Source: Micromonospora pisi
GTDB lineage: Bacteria > Actinomycetota > Actinomycetes > Mycobacteriales > Micromonosporaceae
NCBI RefSeq assembly: GCF_003633685.1
Contig: NZ_RBKT01000001.1
Location: 4,092,001 to 4,156,000 of the forward strand
Direction of reading: 5' to 3'
Length of the DNA stretch: 64,000 nucleotides
Below, piece after piece: positions 17,170 through 24,291 of this stretch (positions are counted from its first letter, which is position 1; each line of letters begins with the position of its first letter). The notes under the pieces were generated by a model. The model was not told the DNA's origin. It was given only the letters and a program-made list of their open reading frames with translations, and did no database searches. The position numbers and the translations under genes were made by a program.

Positions 17170-17799
17170 TCACCCGAGAATCTCGTACCGCACGGTGATC
17201 GCACCGAGGTCGGTGGAGGCGATCGCCGCGAACGCGGCCCGGGACAGGTCGAGGCAGCGGCCGTCGACGTACGGGCCACGGTCGTTGATCCGTACCACCA
17301 CCGACTTGCCGTTGGCCGGGTTGATCACCCGTACCCGGGTGTTGAAGGCGAGCGTCAGGTGCGCGGCGGTGAGCGAGTCCGGGTCGAAGTTCTCCCCGTT
17401 CGCGGTCAACTGTCCCTGGTCGTAGAAGGAGGCTCCGCAGCTGCCGGTGCCGACCACGGGCGTCGTCGCGGGCTTCGGCTTCTTGGTCACACTCGGCTTC
17501 GGGCTGGCTGCCCGGGTGTTGCCGCGCGAGGCGCGGGCCGGGGTCCGGGTGGCCTGCGGGCTGACCGAGGGCGACGCGCTGACCGAGGGGGCCAGCGTGG
17601 GCAGCTCGGTGGCCGGGCTGCTCGGCGCCAGGGTCGGTACGGCAGCGTCGGCGACCGGGGCGGTGGACGTCGCGGGACTGCTGGCGAGGTGGATGCCCCC
17701 GATGGTGCCGCCGACGGCGAGCGCCACGCCCAGCGCGACGCTGGCGGTGAGGCCGGCCGGCGACTTGAATGTACGAACCAGGGGGTGCTTCTCCGTCAC
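17170..17799 (-). CDS. RlpA-like double-psi beta-barrel cell-wall protein
   Basis: 209 residues from GTG 17799, chosen because AAGGA lies 8 bases upstream; an in-frame ATG at 17877 would add 26 residues. An N-terminal transmembrane or signal segment ([22 protein letters not shown]) leads into a Ser/Thr/Pro/Lys-rich linker. The C-terminal DPBB domain has [39 protein letters not shown] and [19 protein letters not shown]. RlpA proteins bind or cleave peptidoglycan glycan strands; the conserved Asp of NDRGPY is present. It is probably exported and membrane-anchored. It is divergent from the phosphoribosyltransferase gene. Confidence 0.85.
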   Translation of the reverse strand: MTEKHPLVRTFKSPAGLTASVALGVALAVGGTIGGIHLASSPATSTAPVADAAVPTLAPSSPATELPTLAPSVSASPSVSPQATRTPARASRGNTRAASPKPSVTKKPKPATTPVVGTGSCGASFYDQGQLTANGENFDPDSLTAAHLTLAFNTRVRVINPANGKSVVVRINDRGPYVDGRCLDLSRAAFAAIASTDLGAITVRYEILG

Positions 17800-17956
17800 C
17801 GACCTGTCCTTCCCGTAGACGACAAGATGAAGGTCGGAAGGTAGCGAGAGGAGCACTTCGGAAGTCAACGTGATCATGCTCTTTTGCCCGCATTTGCGGT
17901 GAAACGTGTAACCGATCGGCCGACCTGCCCTGGGCCGGTCGTGCCCCTACCGCAGG

Positions 17957-18517
17957 ATGGCGCAAATGCCCGCTGAGCTGAGCAAACGGCTGGCCGACCA
18001 GTTCCGCTGGATCGATCCCGGACCCGCCAGCACCCACCTGGTCAGCGACATGTCCGGCTGGTGGCGCGATCCGGAAATACTCGCAGAAATCGGGCCAGCG
18101 CTCGCCGCTCTGTTCCGACCCGAGCACCCCACCCTCGTGATCGCCCCCGAGGTGACCGGGCTGATGCTCGGCCCACTGGTGGCGACCGCGCTCGGCGTCG
18201 GCTTCCTACCCGCCTACAAGAACACCGGCGACCGGCGGATCGCCGAGCCGACCACCTGGGCCACCACCCCGACGGATTACCGTGGTCGGCGGCTCGCCCT
18301 CGGCGTACGCGACCGGCACCTCGGCCCGGAGGACCGGGTCCTGGTCGTCGACGACTGGGTGGCCAGCGGCGCCCAGGTACGGGCCCTCTACCAGGTGGTC
18401 ACCGCCCGGGGCGGCACCCCGCTCGGCACCGCCGCCATCGTCGCCGACTGCCCCCTGGATCTCGCCCGCGAACTGCGCGTACGGAGCCTGCTCGACGGAC
18501 GTGACCTCGGACCGTAA
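17957..18517 (+). CDS. Type I phosphoribosyltransferase
   Basis: 186 residues. The PRPP-binding motif is RVLVVDDWVASGAQ, preceded by the first loop in VIAPEVTGLMLGPLVATALG and the hydroxyl loop region YKNTGDRRI. The overall look is of an adenine-phosphoribosyltransferase-like domain, but the substrate cannot be named and it is not a canonical Apt. ATG 17966 is a possible start, better spaced from AGG at 17952-17954. It stands alone, divergent from the RlpA-like gene. Confidence 0.8.
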   Translation: MAQMPAELSKRLADQFRWIDPGPASTHLVSDMSGWWRDPEILAEIGPALAALFRPEHPTLVIAPEVTGLMLGPLVATALGVGFLPAYKNTGDRRIAEPTTWATTPTDYRGRRLALGVRDRHLGPEDRVLVVDDWVASGAQVRALYQVVTARGGTPLGTAAIVADCPLDLARELRVRSLLDGRDLGP

Positions 18518-18546
18518 CCAGCGCTTCCGGAACGTCGACCACGCAC

Positions 18547-18567
18547 TTGACTTCAACTATGGTTGAA
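18547..18567. promoter_or_regulatory. Palindrome with possible -35 upstream of the questin-oxidase-like gene
   Basis: TTGACT (18547-18552) followed by TTCAAC-TATG-GTTGAA (18552-18567), 18 bases before the start codon. A dyad lying directly behind a -35 hexamer is the usual arrangement at MerR/SoxR-type promoters. No MerR-family gene is present in the window. Confidence 0.4.
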
Positions 18568-18584
18568 CTTCGACTCTTGAACGC

Positions 18585-19601
18585 ATGACGATCGACACGC
18601 TCGATGAGGCGTACCGCCGGCTGCACCGCACCGGACCGGAGTTCGAGGGCTGGCTCAGCAACCACGGCCCGATGGCCGTCGAGGCGCTCGTGCACCACGG
18701 CCACGACGCGGGAGTGCACCGCTGGCTCGACTCCTATCTGGACCGGCTCGACGAGCTACCGCGCGGCGTCAACCCGATCGACGACTGGCGGGCCGCGCTC
18801 GGCGACCCGAAACGCACCGGCGACTGGCTCGCCTACTTCGCCCGTACGGTGGCCGAGACGCCCTGGCGTACCGTGCTCGCCACCTGGTGGCCCCGGTTGC
18901 TGCCGGGCATCGCGGCCAGCGCCACCCACGGCGTCATCCGGGTCGGCCACGCGGTACGCGCGCTGCGCGACCACACCACACCGGATCGGGTCACCGAACT
19001 CGGCCAGGCGCTCGCCTACTGGGCCGCCCGCTGGCAACCCGTGCCCGGCGCCGGAGCGGCGGCGGGGACCAGTGGCGTCGCCGACGCGTCGGACCGACTG
19101 CCCCGGGTCCCGTGCCAGGACGGCGGCATCCGGGACCGGCTGACCCAACTTTCCGACGTACCGGGCTGGCCGACGGCACTCGCCGGACTGCGCCCGCCGA
19201 CCGGACCGGACGACGCGCCACGACTGCTCGCCGAGGTGGTGCACCGGGCCAGCCTGGACTTCCTGCGCTTCGGCCACGCCAACCCGGTGATGCTGGTGCA
19301 CACGGTGACCGCACCAACCGCGGTGCTGCGTACGCTGCCGGAACTGGCGCCGGAACTGTGGCTGCCGAGCCTGGACGCGGCCTGGTCCGCGACAGCCGCG
19401 GTCACCGCCGCGTACGCGCCGGCGGGTGGCGCGACGCCGCCACCGATCACCGTCGACTCGGCCGAGGAGGCGTTCGACCGGGCCAGCCGCAACGGCGACG
19501 AACACGTGGTCAAGCTCGCCGACGCGGTGGTCGACGTCTACGCGGGTACGGGCGACCGGAGTGCTCTCGCCGCCGCCGTCTACGCCGCCCAACTCATCTG
19601 A
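18585..19601 (+). CDS. Questin oxidase-like protein (DUF4243)
   Basis: 338 residues. The histidine-rich helical pattern (FEGWLSNHGPMAVEAL, DDWRAALGD, AASATHGVIRVGHAVRAL, SLDFLRFGHANPVMLVHTVT, AYAP) matches the questin oxidase family, whose fungal members cleave an anthraquinone ring. Bacterial members are of unknown substrate. The start is ATG 18585 immediately behind a palindromic promoter region, so expression is probably regulated. No polyketide genes are nearby, which argues against a dedicated biosynthetic role. Confidence 0.82.
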   Translation: MTIDTLDEAYRRLHRTGPEFEGWLSNHGPMAVEALVHHGHDAGVHRWLDSYLDRLDELPRGVNPIDDWRAALGDPKRTGDWLAYFARTVAETPWRTVLATWWPRLLPGIAASATHGVIRVGHAVRALRDHTTPDRVTELGQALAYWAARWQPVPGAGAAAGTSGVADASDRLPRVPCQDGGIRDRLTQLSDVPGWPTALAGLRPPTGPDDAPRLLAEVVHRASLDFLRFGHANPVMLVHTVTAPTAVLRTLPELAPELWLPSLDAAWSATAAVTAAYAPAGGATPPPITVDSAEEAFDRASRNGDEHVVKLADAVVDVYAGTGDRSALAAAVYAAQLI

Positions 19602-19640
19602 GTCCGGGAGCGTATCGGCGGCAGCCGGGGGAGGACCGGC

Positions 19641-20516
19641 CTAACGCAACTGGGGCAGCAGTTCGGTCGCCACCTCTTCGAGCACGGCCTCGTCCCCGGC
19701 GTACCAACTCGACTCACGGGGCCAGTGAGTGATCACGTCGGTGAAGCCGAGTTCCGCCGCCCGGCCGACCGCGTCGGCGAAGAACCCGGCGCTGGAGAGG
19801 GAGAAGACCGGTGCGGCGTCCAGCGACAGGTAGCGGTCCAGGGTGGACGGGTCGCGGCCGGCGGCTTCCAACGTACGGTCGAGCTGACCGCTGAGTTCGA
19901 CGACCGTACGCCACCAGGCCGCCATGTCGTCCCCGCCGAGTCCGGTGGTGACCCAGCCCTGACCGAACCGCGCGACCAGCCTCATCGCACGCGGCCCGTT
20001 CGCGGCGACGACAAACGGCACCCGAGGCGTCTGTACGCAGCCCGGGTTGTTCCGCGTGTCGACCGAGGTGAACCACTCGCCCCGCCAGTCGACCCGGTCC
20101 TGGCGCAGGATCAGGTCGAGCAGTTCGGTGAACTCGCTGAACCGGTCCACCCGCTGCCGGGGCGGCAACGTCTCGCCGCCGAGCACCGCCGAGTCGAACC
20201 CGATCCCGCCGGAGCCCAGACCGAGCAGCACCCGCCCGTCGGAGATGTCGTCCAGCGCGGTCACCTCGCGGGCGAAGTGCACCGGGTGCCGGAAGTTCGG
20301 GGAGGCGACCAGGGTGCCGAGCTTGATCCGCTCGGTGACCATCGCCGCCGCGGTGAGCGTCGGAACGGAGTCGAACCACGGTCCGTCCACCAGGTCACGC
20401 CAGCCAAGATGGTCGTACGTCCAGGCGTGGTCGAAACCCCACGCCTCGGCCTGGCGCCACCGGCGCTTCGACTCGGACCACCGCTGGTCCTGGAGGATGA
20501 CGATACCCACGCGCAT
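19641..20516 (-). CDS. LLM-class flavin/F420-dependent oxidoreductase
   Basis: 291 residues from ATG 20516 (MRVGIVILQD). Luciferase-like TIM barrel features: AWTYDHLGWRDLVDGPWF, VTERIKLGTLVASPNFRHP, LDDISDGRVLLGLGSGGIGFD, VVAANGPRAMRLVARFGQGW. It would use F420 or FMN; actinomycete members of this type are more often F420-dependent, which is inference. The C-terminus overlaps no neighbour, and the gene is convergent with the questin-oxidase-like gene. Confidence 0.88.
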   Translation of the reverse strand: MRVGIVILQDQRWSESKRRWRQAEAWGFDHAWTYDHLGWRDLVDGPWFDSVPTLTAAAMVTERIKLGTLVASPNFRHPVHFAREVTALDDISDGRVLLGLGSGGIGFDSAVLGGETLPPRQRVDRFSEFTELLDLILRQDRVDWRGEWFTSVDTRNNPGCVQTPRVPFVVAANGPRAMRLVARFGQGWVTTGLGGDDMAAWWRTVVELSGQLDRTLEAAGRDPSTLDRYLSLDAAPVFSLSSAGFFADAVGRAAELGFTDVITHWPRESSWYAGDEAVLEEVATELLPQLR

Positions 20517-20627
20517 GATCGGAAGCCTACGGCCTCGCTCCGACCAGGGCGGCCCAGCGCTGGCGACCCCCGGGGTGGCCCCCACCACCGACGGGTACCT
20601 ACATCACCTCAGATCGGATGACACGGG

Positions 20628-21374
20628 GTGAAGCACGCGCATAGCGGGCGGATCGGTGCCCGGACCGGTAGCGTCGGTCGGGTGATCGCCCACGACCGGC
20701 GCCCGCGCCATCCGCAGCCCGCCGAGGTTCCAGTAAACGCCTCCCCGACCGGCGACCCCGCACCCCGGGACGGAGACCCGACACCCCGGCCCCGGGTACG
20801 ACGGGACAACACCGAGCGGTACCAGTGGGAGAAGGACCGGGTGCTGCTCGACGAGGCGGGGCGGCGGGAAACCGGCGGCACCGAGCACGACACCGGACTG
20901 GAAACCGCCGACCTGCGCTTCCACAGCGAGTACGACCGGATCGCGGCCGACGAGGACCTGGCCGCCGCCCTCGGTCTGCGTACCGGCACGCCGCTGCTGC
21001 GCCGGATCTACTGGACCAGCTCACGCCAGCGCGGCGCCGCACTCTCGGTCTCGCACTCCTACCTGCCGTACGAACTCGCCGCGACGAATCCGGCGCTGCT
21101 CGACCCCGCCAACGAACCCTGGCCCGGCGGTACGCAACACCAGCTCTTCACCCTCGGCATCGAACTGGACCGGATCGTCGACGAGGTACGCGCCCGACCC
21201 CCGTCCCGCGACGAGGCCGACCTGCTCGACCTCGCCCCCGGTGATCCGGTCCTGGCCGTACGCAAAACCTCGATCGACACCGACGGCAGGGTGGTCGAGG
21301 TCGCCGACGTGGTCTTCGCCGGTGACCGGACGGAACTCGCCTACTCGACCCCGTTGGAAAGGTGGCAGCGGTGA
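20628..21374 (+). CDS. UTRA-domain protein lacking the GntR DNA-binding domain
   Basis: 248 residues from GTG 20628, or about 230 from GTG 20682. From about residue 55 (PRVRRDNTERYQWEKDRV) the protein aligns with the UTRA ligand-binding half of GntR/HutC regulators, through LGLRTGTPLLRRIYWTSS, SHSYLPYELAATNP, RPPSRDEADLLDLAPGDPVLAVRK and VVFAGDRTELAYST. The winged HTH that normally precedes this segment is absent; a Pro/Arg-rich stretch stands in its place. Its stop overlaps the glycosyltransferase start (GTGA). It may be a ligand-binding or dominant-negative partner of a full-length GntR protein, such as the one on the element at 29985-30827, but that is speculation. Confidence 0.75.
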   Translation: MKHAHSGRIGARTGSVGRVIAHDRRPRHPQPAEVPVNASPTGDPAPRDGDPTPRPRVRRDNTERYQWEKDRVLLDEAGRRETGGTEHDTGLETADLRFHSEYDRIAADEDLAAALGLRTGTPLLRRIYWTSSRQRGAALSVSHSYLPYELAATNPALLDPANEPWPGGTQHQLFTLGIELDRIVDEVRARPPSRDEADLLDLAPGDPVLAVRKTSIDTDGRVVEVADVVFAGDRTELAYSTPLERWQR

Positions 21375-22114
21375 CCCGGGTCGTCTCGGTCATCACCCCG
21401 GTGCACTGGCCCAGCCTCGGCTACCTCGCCGGGGCGTACGAGTCTCTGGTCGGGCAGGAGATGCCGGACGGGTGGGACTGGCAGTGGCTGGTCCAGGAGG
21501 ACGGGCAGGACGCGCTCCTGGTCGACCAGCTCCCCGAGATGGATCCCCGGATCAGCCCCGGTAGCGGCCGACCCGGCGGGCCGGGCGTCGCCCGTACCCT
21601 CGCCCTGTCCCGGGCCGAGGGAGAACTGATCAAGGTGCTCGACGCCGACGACCAGCTCACACCCGGCGCGCTCGCCCGGGACATCGCGGTGTTGACCGGT
21701 GAACCGGGTGTCGGCTGGACCACCGCCGGGGCGCTCGACCTGCTCCCCGACGGCTCCACCGAGCAGTGGCCGCAGAACCCGCCCGAAGGGCTGATCAACC
21801 CGGGTGACGTGCTCGCCTTCTGGCAGGCGAACGACTACGGGCTGCCGGTGCACCCGGCGACCCTCTGCATCCGTACGGAACTCCTGCTCGCCCTCGGTGG
21901 CTGGATGGCGCTACCCGCCTCCGAGGACACCGGCCTGCTGCTCGCCGCGAACACCATCAGCCCCGGTTGGTTCATCGCCGAACCCGGCCTGCTCTACCGG
22001 AAGTGGCCCGGCCAGATGACCAGCCAGGCGACCCACCGTGAACCGGCCGAGCACACCGCCCGGATGCGGGTCGTCGAGGCCCGCGCCCACGCCATCCGCG
22101 ACCTGCTCACCTGA
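21371..22114 (+). CDS. Family 2-like glycosyltransferase
   Basis: 247 residues from GTG 21371, coupled to the UTRA gene by a 4-base GTGA overlap. The N-terminal nucleotide-binding fold reads VVSVITPVHWPSLGYLAGAYES, the first acidic motif is WLVQEDGQ, and the metal-binding DxD is in KVLDADDQLTPGAL. The length suits a soluble GT-A enzyme, with no membrane span seen. Donor and acceptor are unknown. Coupling to a UTRA protein is unusual and suggests joint expression. Confidence 0.8.
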   Translation: MTRVVSVITPVHWPSLGYLAGAYESLVGQEMPDGWDWQWLVQEDGQDALLVDQLPEMDPRISPGSGRPGGPGVARTLALSRAEGELIKVLDADDQLTPGALARDIAVLTGEPGVGWTTAGALDLLPDGSTEQWPQNPPEGLINPGDVLAFWQANDYGLPVHPATLCIRTELLLALGGWMALPASEDTGLLLAANTISPGWFIAEPGLLYRKWPGQMTSQATHREPAEHTARMRVVEARAHAIRDLLT

Positions 22115-22138
22115 CCCGCGCGCCTGCACGCGGGCTCG

Positions 22139-22499
22139 TCAGCGGAACTCGTGTACGACCTCGATCGGGCCGACGATGTGGCGGTTGAACTCGTCCAACT
22201 CCTCGGCGGGCACCCAGTTCGAGGATGCTCTCACCACCGACCCGCCGTACGGGATAGCGGGTCAGGAACTCCGCGTCGACGTGGAACCGGGTGACGTACC
22301 CGACGCCTGAACTCGGGACGTTCCAGTCCCGGGCGATCATGATCGCGTACTCCTCGTTCAGGACCGGGTAGAAGATCGGCTGATCCGGCAGGCGCGGTGG
22401 CCACGAGCACCAACCCGATTCCCGTACGAGATCAAGCTCTTCCGGTCCGGTCGGACGCCACAACTCCGTCGTCGTCCCGAGGGCGTCGCTCTCCACCAT
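22139..22499 (-). pseudogene. Frameshifted hypothetical gene (about 120 codons when restored)
   Basis: From ATG 22499 (GGAGG 9 bases upstream) the frame reads a coherent protein, including ELWRPTGPEELDLVRESGW and FYPVLNEEYAIMIARDWNVP, up to GGESILE at about 22215. It then runs into Arg-rich nonsense. Reading on in the next frame gives WVPAEELDEFNRHIVGPIEV and VHEFR followed by a stop at 22139-22141, which fits the expected family ending. Two bases appear to be missing in CTCGAACTGG. The result is either a real pseudogene or a sequencing error. No function is known for the family. Confidence 0.65.
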
Positions 22500-22540
22500 G
22501 GACGTTTCCTCCACCTACGGCAGTTGCACCCGAGGGACGA

Positions 22541-22765
22541 TCAGTCGATCGGGTCGCCTCGCTTGTCACGCTTTCGCTTGGTCACGTCCTGAACCAGTCC
22601 CGCCGCACCGATCGCGAGGACGAAGGCCATCACCACCAGCCTCAGGAGCCACCAGCCTCCGGCACTGATGGCCCGGGCGCCACCGATTACCGAAGCCGCG
22701 ATGAGGATCAGTGCCGGGGTGACGCCAGACGGATCACGCCGATGATGCCGGAAACCGGCTGTCAG
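22541..22765 (-). pseudogene. Small two-span membrane protein frame without a usable start codon
   Basis: Reading on the minus strand, a coding-like frame ends at TGA 22541-22543 with two hydrophobic segments (ALILIAASVIGGARAI and WWLLRLVVMAFVLAIGAAGL) and a basic tail, VTKRKRDKRGDPID. Going upstream it reaches a TAG near 22767 without an ATG, GTG or TTG, so either the start has been lost or a CTG is used. Codon choice in the frame looks genuine. It is a probable remnant beside another damaged gene. Confidence 0.4.
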
Positions 22766-22869
22766 CTACCCGCGGTGGCTCCACGCAGCGATCCTCGCAG
22801 TCGTCCCCATGGGCCTCGTCGAGGCTGACAGGGCGTGAGTCGTGGGTGAAATCCCTTTACTGTTGCGGC

Positions 22870-23199
22870 GTGGAAATCTTGTCGTTCGATGTCTCGGCAG
22901 GGCAACCAGCAGAGGCATACGGCAGCGTCGGCGTTACGGCTCAAGCACTGTTTCGTGGAGAGGCAGTCGCTGTCACTGTGCTGCACGTGGCAGCGGGTGG
23001 TGAGGTCGGCCGTCATCCCGCGCCGGTGGACCAGCTCCTGGTGATCACGGCAGGACATGGTGTCGTGCAGGCCGGTAGTGGTGATTGGGAAAACGTTGGT
23101 GCCGGGCAGGCGGTGGTGTGGCTCGCCGGTGAGGAGCACACCACCAGAGCGGTTGCCGACATCACTGCTGTGGTGATCGAGATGGCGGCGGCGTTGTAG
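22870..23199 (+). CDS. Cupin-domain protein
   Basis: 109 residues from GTG 22870; GTG 22846 would add 8 residues. One cupin barrel is visible: VTVLHVAAGGEVGRHPAP (first motif, with G-x-E-x-x-x-H), VDQLLVITAGHGVVQAG, then VGAGQAVVWLAGEEHTTRA (second motif with the late histidine). It is probably a small metal-binding or sugar/ligand-binding cytoplasmic protein, with no specific function assignable. It is the last chromosomal gene before the integrated element. Confidence 0.75.
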   Translation: MEILSFDVSAGQPAEAYGSVGVTAQALFRGEAVAVTVLHVAAGGEVGRHPAPVDQLLVITAGHGVVQAGSGDWENVGAGQAVVWLAGEEHTTRAVADITAVVIEMAAAL

Positions 23200-23260
23200 C
23201 GTTCGCCTTCAACGCCGATCGCTCGTGGATGGCCCGACCAGGCCACGGGTTGGAACATTG

Positions 23261-23298
23261 AAGGCCCCGGTTGGGACTCATGTCCTGACCAGGGCCTT
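23261..23298 (-). terminator. Chromosomal terminator of tRNA-Gly, now detached from it
   Basis: AAGGCCCCGGT (23261-23271) and ACCAGGGCCTT (23288-23298) form an 11-bp stem with one G-T pair, directly beyond the 3' tRNA fragment. A diverged copy stands at 38050-38088 beside the intact tRNA. Confidence 0.7.
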
Positions 23299-23303
23299 TC
23301 GCG

Positions 23304-23347
23304 TGGAGCGGGTGACGGGAATCGAACCCGCACTGTCAGCTTGGGAA
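23304..23347. repeat. Left attachment repeat of the AICE (3' half of tRNA-Gly)
   Basis: 44 bases identical to 38093-38136. They cover the tRNA from the first base of the anticodon loop to the encoded CCA. The remainder of the tRNA is absent here: after GGGAA at 23347 the sequence is unrelated. Confidence 0.9.
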
Positions 23348-23428
23348 TTGGACCAAGACTGGTCCTGGTACGGCGATTCGCCTGGTCAACATGGTCCCCG
23401 GTGGCCTGGTTCGGCCTGGAGTTACACC

Positions 23429-23453
23429 GGCTTATGGCCCGTGGGTGGCCCGG
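23429..23453. repeat. Left-end copy of a motif shared by both AICE ends
   Basis: GGCTTATGGCCCGTGGGTGG followed by CCCGG; the counterpart at 37998-38022 differs at three positions. It lies about 82 bases inside the left repeat. It could be an arm-type integrase or excisionase binding site. Confidence 0.5.
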
Positions 23454-23479
23454 TACGCCGCTCGCGTACGTATGCCCCG

Positions 23480-23752
23480 CTACCGCGACCGCTGCCCGTC
23501 GGTAGGGCCACTCTCGACCTGAACGACCTCGGACGCCGGGATCTTTGCCACCAGTATTTCCACGCGGCCGGGCTTCGGCGAGGGCCAGGACGTCACCGTC
23601 ACCTCCGACAGCTCCTCCGGTGACGCGTCGACCAGAATGCCGAACAGGTAATGCCCGTCCTGCACGCTATAGGCGTCGGCCCATAGCTCCATCTGATTCC
23701 CCGTTTTCAGGTCGACAAGCCATCGCGAGGGTGGTCCGGCGGCGTACTCCAC
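23480..23752 (-). CDS. Hypothetical protein of the AICE left end
   Basis: About 90 residues from GTG 23752. The start is uncertain because no Shine-Dalgarno is visible and the frame stays open further upstream. Sequence such as RWLVDLKTGNQMELWADAYS, YLFGILVDASPEELSEVTVT and VEILVAKIPASEVVQVES reads like a real beta-rich soluble protein. I do not recognise the family. It is transcribed towards the left attachment repeat. Confidence 0.5.
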   Translation of the reverse strand: MEYAAGPPSRWLVDLKTGNQMELWADAYSVQDGHYLFGILVDASPEELSEVTVTSWPSPKPGRVEILVAKIPASEVVQVESGPTDGQRSR

Positions 23753-23909
23753 GGCGATAGACGCTACGCGCCGCGAGTTGGTCGGCTGGCCGCGGTGAGG
23801 ACCCGGTGGCAAGCCAGTCCGGGGTTTGGACTGGCGCGGCAGGCGGAAGCCCGGACCACGACGACGGCCAGCCCCGCCGGCTTCCGTACCGGTCTGGCTG
23901 GGTACGGAG

Positions 23910-24101
23910 CTACGAGAACCTGCCTGGCCCACCGAGCTGTACATCGAGGTCGCGGAGCAAGGTACCGAGCCGGGAACTGGCTCCGGCGGGCATCGGAAGG
24001 ATCGGGCGGCCGGCGGCCAAGTGCTCGCCTAGGTCGTAGAGGGCGTCACGAAGATTCTCGGCAGTTGCTCGGTCAAGCGTCAGTTCGATGGGGTCAGCCA
24101 C
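23910..24101 (-). CDS. Small hypothetical protein, 63 residues
   Basis: From GTG 24101 it reads VADPIELTLDRATAENLRDA and then ALYDLGEHLAAGRP, with a Leu-rich C-terminal helix (SRLGTLLRDLDVQLG). The pattern of one strand followed by helices and codon use support coding; a longer upstream frame exists but is Arg/Pro-rich and unconvincing. It may be co-transcribed with the 90-residue ORF to its left. Function unknown. Confidence 0.5.
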   Translation of the reverse strand: MADPIELTLDRATAENLRDALYDLGEHLAAGRPILPMPAGASSRLGTLLRDLDVQLGGPGRFS

Positions 24102-24291
24102 GCTGCGACCGTAGCGGCCGAGCCAGTCGGCGGGCGCGGCCGTTCCGGCGGCTCTCGGCGGCTTACCGCCCCGGCGCCGAAGGCGTCCGGGGCGGATCTC
24201 GCCGGGCGGCACACCGTGCCCGCGCCGCGCGGAGCGCGGGCGCCTTGATTCAATACAGATCTATTCGGCAACGACTGCAACCGAACAACCG

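Noticed and set aside
22397-22828. 143-codon plus-strand frame
   Set aside because: Pro/Ser/Arg-rich, no Shine-Dalgarno, and it is antisense to two frames with better coding character.
23304-23347. Second functional tRNA-Gly at the left end
   Set aside because: Only the 3' half from the anticodon loop is present; acceptor 5' strand, D arm and half the anticodon stem are missing.
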